Positions 43,638-54,530 of a stretch of DNA of 64,000 nt are shown one piece after another. The DNA is from Cryptomeria japonica (Eukaryota; Streptophyta; Pinopsida; Cupressales; Cupressaceae). Position 1 is the first letter of the stretch. Each line of letters begins with the position of its first letter. Under the pieces are notes generated by a model. That model ran no database searches and was not told where the DNA came from. It worked only from the letters and a program-made list of their open reading frames with translations. Location: the NCBI RefSeq assembly GCF_030272615.1, contig NC_081406.1:109439283-109503282 (forward strand). The letters are read 5' to 3'. A program made the translations under genes and the position numbers.

Positions 43638-44522
43638 TGTTGGGAAAAATGGTGTCTCAACCTTGCATTTATGCGAGGTTACTATTTATAGTAAGTTTTT
43701 ATTTGAGCACAAAATGGTGCGAAACTCTCCCTGAAGCTTCTGGTTGGCTAGATAAGCATTCCGGTAAAGTTGCGTCGCAAGGTCACAGCTAGTTTTGAAG
43801 ATATTAAAGTTTTCATCTTGGAGGGGTGCAATAAAATGTTTAAACTTAATTTTGGAGACTTTAGAGGCTCCAAAATGCCCTGAAAAGTTTCCATAATCGG
43901 CGAAGCGGGTTATGAGGTGATAGAGCACTTCGCGAGCTTTCCGGCGCTTCAAACGGTTCGTCAATCGGACACCCGGTTCTCAAGTTATGGCCTCCGGAAG
44001 TTTGTACTCCTGAAATAGGAAAAATAATTTGTATCGGATACATAAATGAGCTGTAAAAGGGAGCGACACGTGTTGATGTGTGCTTTAACATGTCATAGAA
44101 GGGAGATAAGGTCGGCTACACCTTATTGGGTGGTTTTAGCCCATGGTTTTGTAATACCGTTTGACGGTTTCTTGTATTGTATCTCCTATTTATGAGGTGT
44201 GTGAGATAGAGGTTGTGTGTAAGAGTCCTATGGCTATTGAGTTGCCTCTGAATCTCTGATTAGTGCTACTCCTGCGAAGAGCTTGCTCTGCAAGTATTTT
44301 GTAATCTATTTTTAATTGCTGAATAAAATATTGAGCTGCTTTTGGAGGGTGGGGTTTTTCTCCTGAAAGGGTTTTCCCCACGTAAATCACTGTGTTGTGG
44401 TATGAATGCTATTATATCTATTTCTATTTTCTGTAACTGTTGTAATGATCTGAAAAAGTTTTGCATTACTCTCCTCTCAAGGTTAGTGTAGGAAGTTGTT
44501 TCCGCTACTTAACTTCCTTACA
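43638..44522 (+). repeat. Cop-2 5' LTR (885 bp)
   Basis: Starts tgttgggaaaaatgg, ends acttccttaca. Its 13 differences from the 3' copy are nearly all transitions, five of them clustered within 25 bases near 43880-43905. Confidence 0.97.
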
Positions 44523-44524
44523 AG

Positions 44525-44536
44525 TGGTATCAGAGC
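44525..44536 (+). other. Cop-2 primer-binding site
   Basis: tggtatcagagc two bases after the LTR end, the canonical tRNA-iMet type. Confidence 0.95.
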
Positions 44537-44646
44537 CTGATCACCTTTGGTTTCAATTGTGGGCAGTTGGGTTTTTTGAACTAATCCAGATTTGAGTGGG
44601 AGCTTGTGCAGAAGACACTTTTTGATCTTGTTGCAGGAATATTCAG

Positions 44647-45699
44647 ATGGCGAGTTCGTCAGGGAGAATAGAGGTGGAGAAATTTAATGGAAGTAATTTT
44701 GAGATGTGGAAGCTGAAGATGGAAGATCTGCTAATAGATCGAGATCTTTGGGATGCTGTTGATGCGAATGTCCAAAGGCCCTCAGATCCTACTGCGGCAG
44801 CTCAGTATGATGTTATGGACCGAAAAGCCAAGGGTCTAATCAGACTGTGCCTGGCAGACTCTGTTCTAATCAATGTCCATCAAGAAAACTCTGCAAAGAA
44901 GCTATGGACTAAGCTTGGTGAGATGTATCAAGTGAAATCTTTATTAAATCAAATTTTCTTAAGAAAGAAATTGTATTCCTTGAAGATGGAAGAGGGTGGA
45001 CGAATTGCAGACCACCTAGAAGCATTCAATATGATTGTGGCTCAATTAGTATCCGTCGGTGTTAAGATGGATGAGGAGGAGAAATGTCAGATCTTGCTTT
45101 GTTCTTTGCCTGATTCGTGGGATTCTCTTGTTATGGCTATCGGTAGTACTTCTATTGTTTTGAAATCTGAAGATGTGGTGGGTGCCCTACTCGGTGAAGA
45201 GATGCGAAGGAAGGTATCCATCAGTTCAAAGGAAGCCCTAACCGTTCGTGGAAGACCTAAGGAGAAAGGCAAGAAGAATGAGAAGCGCGGCAAGTCCAAA
45301 TCCAAAGGGAGATCAAAATCTCCTGGAAAGTCCAAAGTCATTTGCTGGAATTGCGGTAAACCGGGTCACATCCGTAAGGACTGCAAAGAAGAAAAGAAGA
45401 AGAAAAAGAAAAAGTTCGATTCTGATTCTGAGTCCGACAAGGAAGATGGCGATGCATTTATTGCGGCTTTGGCGACTCATGCAGGTAATGATGCCTGGCT
45501 AATTGACTCAGGTGCATCTTTTCATATGACTTCCAATAGAGATTGGTTTTCTGAATATGAAGGATTTAATGGAGGTAAGGTGTACTTGGGTGATGATTCA
45601 CCTCTAGACATTGTTGGTCGATGTAAGGTTAGAATCAGGTTTTCTGATGGTAGAATAAAAGGGATTAATGGTGTGCTGCATATCCCTGGATTAAAATGA
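44647..45699 (+). CDS. Cop-2 gag and protease (350 codons, ends at a premature TGA)
   Basis: The ATG at 44647 (MASSSGRIEVEKFNG) is the first after the primer site. Gag capsid domain: NFEMWKLKMEDLLIDRDLW, AKKLWTKLGEMYQVKSL and DSLVMAIGSTS. A basic linker rich in KSKGRSKSPGKSK leads to one knuckle CWNCGKPGHIRKDC. Protease begins WLIDSGASFHMT with an intact D-S-G. The frame ends at TGA 45697-45699 after VLHIPGLK. The next codons continue as NLLSVSKL in the same frame, so this stop is a single-codon lesion (AGA or CGA to TGA) splitting what is normally one polyprotein. Confidence 0.93.
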   Translation: MASSSGRIEVEKFNGSNFEMWKLKMEDLLIDRDLWDAVDANVQRPSDPTAAAQYDVMDRKAKGLIRLCLADSVLINVHQENSAKKLWTKLGEMYQVKSLLNQIFLRKKLYSLKMEEGGRIADHLEAFNMIVAQLVSVGVKMDEEEKCQILLCSLPDSWDSLVMAIGSTSIVLKSEDVVGALLGEEMRRKVSISSKEALTVRGRPKEKGKKNEKRGKSKSKGRSKSPGKSKVICWNCGKPGHIRKDCKEEKKKKKKKFDSDSESDKEDGDAFIAALATHAGNDAWLIDSGASFHMTSNRDWFSEYEGFNGGKVYLGDDSPLDIVGRCKVRIRFSDGRIKGINGVLHIPGLK

Positions 45700-48660
45700 A
45701 ATCTGTTATCTGTGAGCAAACTAATAGATGCAGGTGTGCAGGTAGTCTTTTCTGAAACAGGATGTAAGATGATTAAGGGTGCTATGGTAGTTGCTAGAGG
45801 TGTCAGGTTTGGCACTTTGTATAAGCTTGAAGCATACACTGTTGAGTGTAATAGCACTTCTGTAAAAAGTAAATCTGCGGATACTTCACTGGAAGATTTG
45901 AAGGTTTCACCTTCAGCAGATGGAAATGGTTTTTGGGTACCTAAGGGTGCTCTTTCGTCTGAAACAAAGTTACCTGCAGAGAAGACTATGTTATGGCACC
46001 AGAGACTTGGCCACATTGGAGAAAAGGGTCTAAGGACCTTGAAAAATAAAAACCTTGTTGAAGGTTTGAATGACTGTAATCTTGACTTTGATTTCTGTGA
46101 GCATTGCATTTATGGAAAACAAAACCGCGTTCAGTTTTACTCGAGTTCTCATAAAACTTGTGGTGTTTTGGATCTTATCCATTCTGATGTGTTTGGTCCA
46201 GTAGATGTCTCTTCGATTGGAAAATCCACATATTATGTTTCATTTATTGATGATTTTAGTAGAAGGACATGGGTTTATTTTCTAAAGAGTAAATCTGAAG
46301 GTTTTAGTCTTTTTAAAGAATTTAAAGCAATGGTTGAGTTGCAGACTGGAAAGAAAATAAAATGTTTGAGAACTGATAATGGCGGTGAGTTTTGCTCTAA
46401 TGATTTTGATAGATTCTGTAAAGACTGTGGAATTAACAGGCAGAAGACAACTCCGTATTCTCCACAGCAGAATGGAGTTGCAGAAAGAATGAACAGGACA
46501 CTGATGGAGAAGGCTAGGAGTATGTTGAGTGGTGCTGGTCTCGAACAAAAGTTTTGGGCTGAAGCTGTTGCCACTACTTGCTACCTGATTAACAGGTCTC
46601 CTACATCAGCTCTTGTTGATAAAACGCCTATGGAAGCATGGTCAGGTCACAAGCCTTCATTGAGACATCTTAGAGTTTTTGGTTGCGAGGCATATGTACA
46701 TGTGCCAAAGGAGAAGCGAACAAAGTTGGAGAACAAGGCTGTGAAATGTATCTTCATCGGGTATAGTTATGGTGTGAAAGGATACAAGCTTTGGGACCCT
46801 GTTGCACAAAAGGTAATTCACAGTAGAAGTGTTATTTTTAGAGAAATTAAGTCTCCTTCTGTTACATTGCAGCCAGAACAGACTAAAAAAGAAGATGTGA
46901 TTCAACTTCCTTCTACACCTAAAAGAGTTGAATCTAGACCCCTAGATAGGCAAGAATTTGAGGAGAGCTCGTCTAGCTCTGAATCTTCAGAAGAGGAGGA
47001 AGAACCTCCAACTCAGCTTGTTCGAAGGTCTACAAGACATAGACAACCACCTGAAAGGTATTCACGTGATGATTGGAGATGTATTTTTGCTTTGAATACT
47101 AGTGTGGATGAACCGAAATCTGTAGAAGAGGCATTAGGTATGAATGATGCAGAATCCTGGAAGATTGCTATGGAGGAAGAAATGGCAGCTTTGAAAAAGA
47201 ATGATACATGGGATCTTGTACCATTGCCTGAAGGACGAAAACCTATTGGTTGTAAATGGGTGTTCAAGAAAAAGATTGGTTCAGATGGAAGCATTGAGAA
47301 GTATAAAGCAAGGTTAGTTGCAAAAGGCTACTCTCAGGTTGAGGGTGTTGATTACAGTGAGATATTTTCTCCTGTTGCAAAAATGACGTCCATTAGATTT
47401 TTGCTTTCTATTGCTACTGCTTATGATTTAGAGGTTGAGCAAATGGATGTGAAAACTGCTTTCCTTCATGGTGATTTGGAGGAAGATATTTATATGACAC
47501 AGCCAGAGCACTATGTGGTGAAAGGCAAAAGTAATTTGGTCTGTAAATTGAAGAAATCTTTGTATGGCCTCAAACAAAGTCCTAGGATGTGGTACCATAA
47601 ATTTGATACATATGTGTTGAGTTTGGGATTTGAACGTTCTAAATCAGATCACTGTGTTTATTATAAATCTTATGGTGATCATTTCTTATTCATTGGTAAA
47701 GGGAAAGGTATGATTTCAGAACTGAAGTCTCAGCTCGCTGCTAAATTTGAAATGAAAGATCTTGGTGCAGCAAAGCACATTCTTGGGATGGAAATTAGAA
47801 GAGATAGGGCAAACAGAAAGCTATGGCTAGGCCAGAGTAAGTATGTGAATTCAGTGTTACAGAGGTTCAACATGCAGAATTGTAGACCATTGAGTGTTCC
47901 TTTTACAGTTGGAACGAAACTATCTATTTCAGATTGTCCTACATCCCCATTGGAGATGGAAGACATGAGCAGAGTGCCTTACCAGAGTGCAGTTGGAAGC
48001 TTGATGTATGCTATGGTCTGTACTAGACCAGACATTGCCCAAGTAGTGGGAGTACTTTCTAGATATATGTCTAATCCTGGTAGAGTTCATTGGGATGCAG
48101 TCAAAAGAGTCTTCAGATATTTGAAGGGCACTTCAGAGTATTCTTTGTGTTATCATGGTAACTCAGTTGGAGACATGACTTCCCTTGATATCCATGGTTA
48201 TGTGGATTCAGATTGGGCAGGTGATATTGATAGCAGAAGATCCACCAGTGCTTATGTGTTTACTTTGTTTGGTGGTGCAATTAGTTGGATGAGTAAGCGA
48301 CAGGCTGTGGTTGCTTTATCCACTACTGAAGCAGAGTATATGGCAGCTACTCATGCTTGTAAAGAAGCCATTTGGCTTAAGAGACTGTGTTCGGATATTG
48401 GAATAAAACAAGGTACAGTGACAATTTACTGTGATAGTCAGAGTGCAATTAGCCTAGCTAAGAACCCGACATTTCATGCCCGGACCAAACATATTGATGT
48501 TCAGTATCATTTTGTTAGAGATATGGTCGAAGATGGTAGGGTGAAGCTGGTTAAGGTGGACACTTTGATGAATGTTGCAGATGCTTTAACTAAGGCTGTG
48601 AGCACAGAGAAGTTCAGATGGTGTTCAGAGTCTATGGGCCTTATGGCCCCTAGCAATTGA
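45700..48660 (+). CDS. Cop-2 pol: integrase, reverse transcriptase (YVDD deleted), RNase H
   Basis: Open for about 985 codons after the TGA. Integrase: WHQRLGHIGEKGLRTL and CEHCIYGKQ finger; DDE core in SDVFGPVD, RTDNGGEF and SPQQNGVAERMN. RT: WDLVPLPEGRKPIGCKWVFK, MDVKTAFLHGDLEEDIYM and SLYGLKQSPRMWYHKFDTY. Then DHCVYYKSYGDHF passes directly to LFIGKGKGMISELK; about eleven residues that include the catalytic YVDD are missing (junction near 47685), without a frame change. RNase H: GYVDSDWAGDIDSRRSTSAY, STTEAEYMAATHA and YCDSQSAI. It ends MGLMAPSN at 48660. The polymerase should be inactive despite an open frame. Confidence 0.93.
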   Translation, partial: NLLSVSKLIDAGVQVVFSETGCKMIKGAMVVARGVRFGTLYKLEAYTVECNSTSVKSKSADTSLEDLKVSPSADGNGFWVPKGALSSETKLPAEKTMLWHQRLGHIGEKGLRTLKNKNLVEGLNDCNLDFDFCEHCIYGKQNRVQFYSSSHKTCGVLDLIHSDVFGPVDVSSIGKSTYYVSFIDDFSRRTWVYFLKSKSEGFSLFKEFKAMVELQTGKKIKCLRTDNGGEFCSNDFDRFCKDCGINRQKTTPYSPQQNGVAERMNRTLMEKARSMLSGAGLEQKFWAEAVATTCYLINRSPTSALVDKTPMEAWSGHKPSLRHLRVFGCEAYVHVPKEKRTKLENKAVKCIFIGYSYGVKGYKLWDPVAQKVIHSRSVIFREIKSPSVTLQPEQTKKEDVIQLPSTPKRVESRPLDRQEFEESSSSSESSEEEEEPPTQLVRRSTRHRQPPERYSRDDWRCIFALNTSVDEPKSVEEALGMNDAESWKIAMEEEMAALKKNDTWDLVPLPEGRKPIGCKWVFKKKIGSDGSIEKYKARLVAKGYSQVEGVDYSEIFSPVAKMTSIRFLLSIATAYDLEVEQMDVKTAFLHGDLEEDIYMTQPEHYVVKGKSNLVCKLKKSLYGLKQSPRMWYHKFDTYVLSLGFERSKSDHCVYYKSYGDHFLFIGKGKGMISELKSQLAAKFEMKDLGAAKHILGMEIRRDRANRKLWLGQSKYVNSVLQRFNMQNCRPLSVPFTVGTKLSISDCPTSPLEMEDMSRVPYQSAVGSLMYAMVCTRPDIAQVVGVLSRYMSNPGRVHWDAVKRVFRYLKGTSEYSLCYHGNSVGDMTSLDIHGYVDSDWAGDIDSRRSTSAYVFTLFGGAISWMSKRQAVVALSTTEAEYMAATHACKEAIWLKRLCSDIGIKQGTVTIYCDSQSAISLAKNPTFHARTKHIDVQYHFVRDMVEDGRVKLVKVDTLMNVADALTKAVSTEKFRWCSESMGLMAPSN

Positions 48661-48704
48661 TTCATTGTGTTGACATTCCCTTCCACTCATGCAAGGTGTT
48701 CGAC

Positions 48705-48716
48705 AAGTGGGAGATT
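48705..48716 (+). other. Cop-2 polypurine tract
   Basis: aagtgggagatt immediately before the 3' LTR start tgttggg. Confidence 0.85.
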
Positions 48717-49601
48717 TGTTGGGAAAAATGGTGTCTCAACCTTGCATTTATGCGAGGTTACTATTTATAGTAAGTTTTTATTTGAGCACGAAATGGTGCG
48801 AAACTCTCCCTGAAGCTTCTGGTTGGCTAGATAAGCATTCCGGTAAAGTTGCGTCGCAAGGTCACAGCTAGTTTTGAAGATATTAAAGTTTTCGTCTTGG
48901 AGGGGTGCAATAAAATGTTTAAACTTAATTTTGGAGACTTTAGAGGCTCCAAAACGCCCTGAAAAGTTGCCGTAACTGGTGAAGCGGGTTATGAGGTGAT
49001 AGAGCACTTCGCGAGCTTTCCGGCGCTTCAAACGGTTCGTCAATCGGACACCCGGTTCTCAAGTTATGGCCTCCGGAAGTTTGTACTCCTGAAATAGGAA
49101 AAATAATTTGTATCGGATACATAAATGAGCTGTAAAAGGGAGCGACACGTGTTGATGTGTGCTTTAACATGTCATAGAAGGGAGATAAGGTCGGCTACAC
49201 CTTATTGGGTGGTTTTAGCCCATGGTTTTGTAATACCGTTTGACGGTTTCTTGTATTGTATCTCCTATTTATGAGGTGTGTGAGATAGAGGTTGTGTGTA
49301 AGAGTCCTATGGCTATTGAGTTGCCTCTGAATCTCTGATTAGTGCTACTCTTGCGAAGAGCTTGCTCTGCAAGTATTTTGTAATCTGTTTTTGATTGCTG
49401 AATAAAATATTGAGCTGCTTTTGGAGGGTGGGGTTTTTCTCCCGAAAGGGTTTTCCCCACGTAAATCACTGTGTTGTGGTATGAATGCTATTATATCTAT
49501 TTCTATTTTCTGTAATTGTTGTAATGATCTGAAAAAGTTTTGCATTACCCTCCTCTCAAGGTTAGTGTAGGAAGTTGTTTCCGCTACTTAACTTCCTTAC
49601 A
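48717..49601 (+). repeat. Cop-2 3' LTR (885 bp)
   Basis: Same length and termini as the 5' copy, followed by the gtatt TSD and the interrupted Cop-1 RNase H. Opposite-strand ORFs in both LTRs are shadows. Confidence 0.97.
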
Positions 49602-50139
49602 GTATTTGCAAGGAATAACTGAGTATGGTTTGTGGTATCCTAAAGATGACGACTTTACACTATATGCATATATAGATGCTGATTGGGCTGGAGATGTTGA
49701 TGACCAGAAGAGCACATCCGGTGGAGCTTTCTTTCTTGGAAAGAAACTTGTTTCATGGATCAACAAGAAGCAATCATGTACTTCTTTATTTACTGTTGAA
49801 ACTGAGTATGTTGTTGTTGCTACTAACTATACACAAGTTTTATGGATGAAACAAATGTTGAAGGATATAAGGGTTGATTACAATGAATGGGTAGTTATTC
49901 ACTATGATAACTCTACTACTATTGATATATCAAAGAATTTGGTAATTCATTCTAAGAATAAGCACATTTCTATCAAGTATAATTTTCTGAAGGAGAAGGT
50001 GGAAGCAAATGAAGTCAGACTGGTTTATGTGAACACTAAAGAGCAGATTGTATATATCTTCACTAAACCTTTGCCTAAGGAATCATTTGAGTACTTTAGA
50101 GATAGATTGGGAGTTTCTCCCCCTTCGGTAGAGACTTGA
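49602..50139 (+). pseudogene. Cop-1 RNase H and C-terminus (continuation after Cop-2)
   Basis: Starts inside the TSD and continues the Cop-1 frame: YLQGITEYGLWYPKDDDF, YIDADWAGDVDDQKSTSG, LFTVETEYVVVATNY, IHYDNSTTIDISKN and LPKESFEYFRDRLGV. The usual TEAEY Ala is changed (TETEY). Open to the natural stop at 50137-50139. Confidence 0.9.
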
Positions 50140-50505
50140 GTGAGGCTGATTGGCATTAGTCCGGTATGCATTTATCAGTGCCATCATTCATTTTGAATTT
50201 ATGTATTGATGCTACTACTCAGGGGGAGTAGTCAGTTGTGTGGTTCAGAGGTTTTATAATTTTTCTTTGATGTTTATGTCATATTTCTGGCATTGATGTC
50301 AAAGGGGGGGAGATATATGTGAAAAACAGAGCTTTACAATGATATCATTCTCAGGGGGAGTTTGGTTTTTGGTTTAGAACTTCACTATCATATCTTCTTG
50401 GAGAGTTTGTTGGATGTCTTCTATTGGGGGAGACTTGTTTGGAAGTTTCTTGGCACTTGGATGTTTTTCACATCTAGTGTTGCCATCAATGCCAAAGGGG
50501 GAGAT
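50140..50505 (+). other. Cop-1 3' untranslated region with polypurine tract
   Basis: Contains several gggggag runs (near 50222, 50305, 50352). The last, aaagggggagat at 50494-50505, abuts the 3' LTR and is the probable priming tract. No ORF of note. Confidence 0.75.
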
Positions 50506-51569
50506 TGTTGGCAATTTGGAGGAATTGATTATGTGTTGCATTGACGTTTTGTCATTGATGTCAATACTAGTTGTTTTGTTGTCTACTGACTTCTGGTAGA
50601 GTGGTTGGATTATGACTGGTATTATCTAATTCGGTTTGGCTTGTGGTATTGGCTTGGACTGGTTATTCATGTGTTCTTGATGCGTATCACATTCAGTTGG
50701 TTTGGGATTTGATGATCTGGATGCTATCATTTGTTCTAGTAAGCCTTTTGGTCACCAGTAAGGGTTTTACTAGCAGCACTTTGATGAATCCGATAAGTGG
50801 TGTTGGTGTGGCTTCTAGAAGGTTATCAGGATGCTGATGGTTATCATGTTCGTGTTCCAGTTGATCATGATGTTTCATTTAGCACCAGACCCATTCAATG
50901 TTATTTTGCTAGGTTATGGACCAGTTGTGTAATGTGTTGGTTGATGCTCCCAATGCGTCACCGGTCAAATTTATTGTTTGGATTATGTCTTAGGATGACT
51001 TGGTTTATCATTGGTTTGTGGGATTATGTAACAGATCTAATGCATTATCTTTTGGGTGGCCGAGCTAATTGTTAAGGTCTTGGGTTGGTATAAATATGAT
51101 GTAAGATCTCTTTGTAGATCATAACTTAAGAGTGGGATATAGGATTATCTATGTGTGAATAATGTTGTAATCATATGCAAAGGTTTTGGTCCATCATAGG
51201 TGATTGAATTGAGTTTGTGAAAGAGGTTTAAGACCTCCGGTATTGAGCTTAACTAGAACTATACTCAGGCATAGGAGATTCTATTCTTGCAGTTCACTCA
51301 ACTTTCCGGATTGTAGTCTAGATGTCTTTGTAGTTAGTGAGGCTCCTTTTGTGATGAGCAGTGTGCTCTAGGCAGTGTGCCTTCCTGCATGTGTAGGCCC
51401 CTCTTATTATCACATACTTACTACAGAAGTATTATCTTACTGTGGGTAGGCTTCCCACCATGGTTTTTCCCTTTACCGGGTTTTCCATGTACAAATCTTG
51501 GTGTTATGTGTTATGGATGGTTGATTAATTATTTTGTAATTTTTTTTAATGCTTAACTATTACATCTGC
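50506..51569 (+). repeat. Cop-1 3' LTR, left part
   Basis: tgttggcaatttggagg start, TATA gtataaata near 51088, collinear with 38785 to about 39877. Broken at acatctgc by Chr-1 (TSD tctgc at 51565-51569). Confidence 0.93.
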
Positions 51570-52759
51570 TGGTGCAGGAGCACCTAGTTGAGTAAAAACT
51601 CTCCTTTTTGAGTCTTTCATGCTTTCATGTTTTTAATGTCTTGTGTTAGGTTTATGATGTTGTTTTAGGTTGTTGTGTGTCTTTTCTAGTGGATTTGATC
51701 TCATTTTGTGCTCAAGAGGTCAAGTTTTACCTTTCTGGATTTGAGTTGACAATTTTGGCAAAAATGTGTAAAATTGCCTAAAAGGTCTCAAAATGCTTTC
51801 CAAAGCATTGAAACATGTTTAATAAGTGTTTTTAAGCATGTAGTAGGTGTTTAGATGAGCTGATGAGTTTTGGTTGTCAAAAATGTCATTTTGTGCAACA
51901 AAAGTTGCTCACCTTGTTGGAAAGTTGTCATTTTTGAAGTAAAAAATGTGAAAAAACAATGCTATAGCAATATGTCCGTATAGGACATCTTAAATAACTC
52001 ATAAAACCTTTAAATAGACCACCCTCATCCTTGTATAAGGTTGGAAAATGTGGAAACAAAGTCATTCTCAATAAAATAAGTGCAAAATTCTGGTTTTTAA
52101 TGTGTTTTTCTCTCTTTTAGAGCAGCAGTCCGTACTGTAGCCCATCTAGTCCATACTGTACCTTTTGGGAAGTGTTAATATTGGTTTTCCAATGCTATCC
52201 AAGTGATCATTGCACTGGTTTTATTTTTTCAAGTTGGTCAAATAAAAATTCTTTCATTTTGTGTGCTCACTGCCCTGTCAAGGGTTTGTACTCCATAATC
52301 GATCAAATTGACTGAAAAACCTCATTGGGCTCCCATGGAGGGACTTGGTCAAGTTGATGAGGGATTTTATAGTGTAAATATGTTCTTCTTTGGCCAGGGT
52401 TATGCACAAAAATTTTGTATGAGATCATACTAGACAAGTTAAGTGAACAATTTGTCTAGTAGATGGAAATCATGAGCAAAATGTTGATCTCAAAGACCAT
52501 TTGAGTTCCCAAAATTGAAGAATAGTCAGCACCTTTCCTATGAAGGTTTTGAAGCAAGGTGGAGCTCCAACAGAGACTTTCTACCCTTTGAAATTTGGAG
52601 CAATTTGCTAAGACAACGGGTTCCATGATTTTGGTGTCTAAGTTGTTTTGAAGCTTTCCATGCATGGTAACTTGGCCAAAATTATTAAATGCAAAGTTAA
52701 TGTGTTGTTCAGAGGATTGTTGACACTATGGTGCAAGCATTTTTGAAGCTCTAACCCAA
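51570..52759 (+). repeat. Chr-1 5' LTR, truncated
   Basis: tggtgcaggagcacctag start. Matches 57302 to about 58508, ending at ctaacccaag, 25 bases before the gag ATG. About 930 bp of LTR present in the 3' copy are absent. Confidence 0.85.
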
Positions 52760-52783
52760 GAGAAAAGGATCATTAGGAGAAAC

Positions 52784-53860
52784 ATGGTGACTAATGCTGA
52801 GTTAGCCAAGAATGTCAAAGACCAAGAAGAAGAAAATAGAGCACTCAGAGAAAGATTGGATGAACTAGCAATGAAACTAGCTAAAGTAGAAGTCAAAACT
52901 GAAGAAGTCCATGATAAGGTTGGAGATCAGGGCAAAATGGTGGCAATAGAAGATGAGGTTCCCATACCTGACCCTGTTATTGAGCAAGAACCATTATTGA
53001 AGGCTTTGAGAGCTATGAGTGGTAAAACCTTAGAGGGAGTGGCTCTTTTTAGTGGAAAGATGGATCCAGATGCTCTTATAGAGTGGATTGAAGGTCTAGA
53101 AAACCATTTTGAATGTGATGGAATAACTGAAGCACAAAAGGTTAAGGTAGCAAAATCAAGGTTGAGAGGGGCAACCTTAATTTGGTGGAAGTTCATCCAA
53201 GAGGAAAGGGTGAAAGAAGGTAAGCAACCAATAGCCACCTGGAAAGAAATGGTAGCCAAAATAAAAGAAACGTACCTTCCCGAAGACAATGAAGTCCAAC
53301 TTCATAGAAAAAGACAAAATTTGAGAATAAAGAATTAGATGTCAGTAGCTACACTGAGGAGTTTCAAAAACTATGCATGAGATCCAAGGTAGTAGAGGAT
53401 GAGAGTATAAAAGTGGGAAGGTACTTAAATTGATTGAGATGGAACATCCAGGAAGAGATGAGTTTGTTATGCCCACAAATAGTACACAAGTGTTATCAAC
53501 TAGCACTTAAAGTGGAAGAGAAAAGTAGGAGAAAGTAGGAACAAAACAACAGAGAAAGAGGTAGGGGTAGAGATGGTAGAGACCAAAGAGGAAGTTTTGG
53601 TGGAAGAGGAGATCAAAGATCCCAAGGAGAATCCAAACTTATTGAGCAAAGTGGGGATTTGTATAGCAAGAGCAGCTATAGAGGAAGGGGATCTAGCAAC
53701 CCAAGTAGAGGTAGATCTAGTGGACCAGGAAGGGGGTCCTACTTCTCCACCATGAAATGCTACAATTGTCAGAAGTTGGGGCACCCTGCCATAGATGCCC
53801 AGTTCATCCTATGGTGGTCAGAAGAGGGTAAACTATGTCTAGGAAGATGGAAGTAATACC
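52784..53860 (+). pseudogene. Chr-1 gag
   Basis: ATG at 52784 (MVTNAELAKNVKDQEEENR) opens a coiled-coil N-terminus. The gag domain includes LEGVALFSGKMDPDALIEW, AKSRLRGATLIWWKFIQEE and WKEMVAKIKETYLPED. A stop at 53336 is followed by several more in the degenerate RSFKNYA and Arg/Gly/Ser-rich stretch, then a knuckle start CYNCQKLGHPAIDA in another frame, with its final Cys lost. Confidence 0.85.
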
Positions 53861-53872
53861 AAAATTTCACCA

Positions 53873-54530
53873 TTGAACCTAGCTTCAGAAGATGGCGAGA
53901 GTTTAATGATCAAGAGAGTGTTGAGGAAGATGCCACATAGTAAAGAGGTCTCACAGAGAAGAGAATTGTTATGGATTAAGTGTAAAATCATGGGAAAGGT
54001 GTGTAAGGTGATCATAGATTCAGGATGCACATATAACATCATATCAGAGGAAAACATAAGTAAATTGAAACTACCTAGGATACAACACAAGGAACCATAC
54101 AAGCTAACATGGTTAAACAAGGGACAACATGTGTTAGTAAATGAGCAAGCCTGGGTAGATTTCCACATAGGTGGATACACAGATAGGATTCTATGTGACA
54201 TCCTTCCTATGGATGCTTGACACCTACTATTGGGTAGACCATGGCAATTTGATCAGAAAGCAGAACATGATGGGGAAAGAAATTCCTACTCATTTTAGAA
54301 AGATGAAGTAACCTATCATATTCAATCCCTCAATGAAGAAGGAGAGAGAAGTAGCAACAAAGTGCCTAACATCTTGTTAATGGATGAGAAAGAATTCATA
54401 AAAACACTAGAAGAAGGTGAAGGAGTGGGGTTTGCACTCATAGTGAAACCCAAGGAAGAAAAGATAGAAAATAAAGTTGAGATACAATATGAGGTGCAAA
54501 GATCATTGATAACTTCAAAGCAATAATCAG
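53873..54530 (+). pseudogene. Chr-1 aspartic protease
   Basis: VCKVIIDSGCTYNIISEENI carries the intact D-S-G active site, followed by DRILCDILPMDA, a stop at 54218, and LLLGRPWQFDQ, the LLGRPW C-terminal motif. Sequence to 54530 is a degenerate linker to RT. Confidence 0.85.

Larger units (their letters stand above)
43638..49601 (+). mobile_element. Cop-2: nearly intact Ty1/copia (Tork-like) element
   Basis: LTRs 43638-44522 and 48717-49601, both 885 bp, differing at about 13 sites by eye (1.5%). Perfect TSD gtatt at 43633-43637 and 49602-49606. Primer site, gag, protease, integrase, RT and RNase H in order, polypurine tract, 3' LTR. Inserted into the RT/RNase H region of Cop-1. Only two coding lesions are evident: one in-frame TGA between gag-protease and the rest, and loss of the RT YVDD box. 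Confidence 0.97.

Noticed and set aside
43686-44466. Minus-strand ORFs in the Cop-2 LTRs, present in both copies
   Set aside because: Duplication is explained by the LTR pair; no domain or start context, and the LTR is non-coding in this family.
39995-44536. tggtatcagagc sites considered as tRNA gene fragments
   Set aside because: They are 12-base primer sites next to LTR ends; no cloverleaf sequence surrounds them.
45522-47966. Several minus-strand ORFs up to 195 codons within Cop-2
   Set aside because: Shadows of the intact gag-pol frames; no domain signal.
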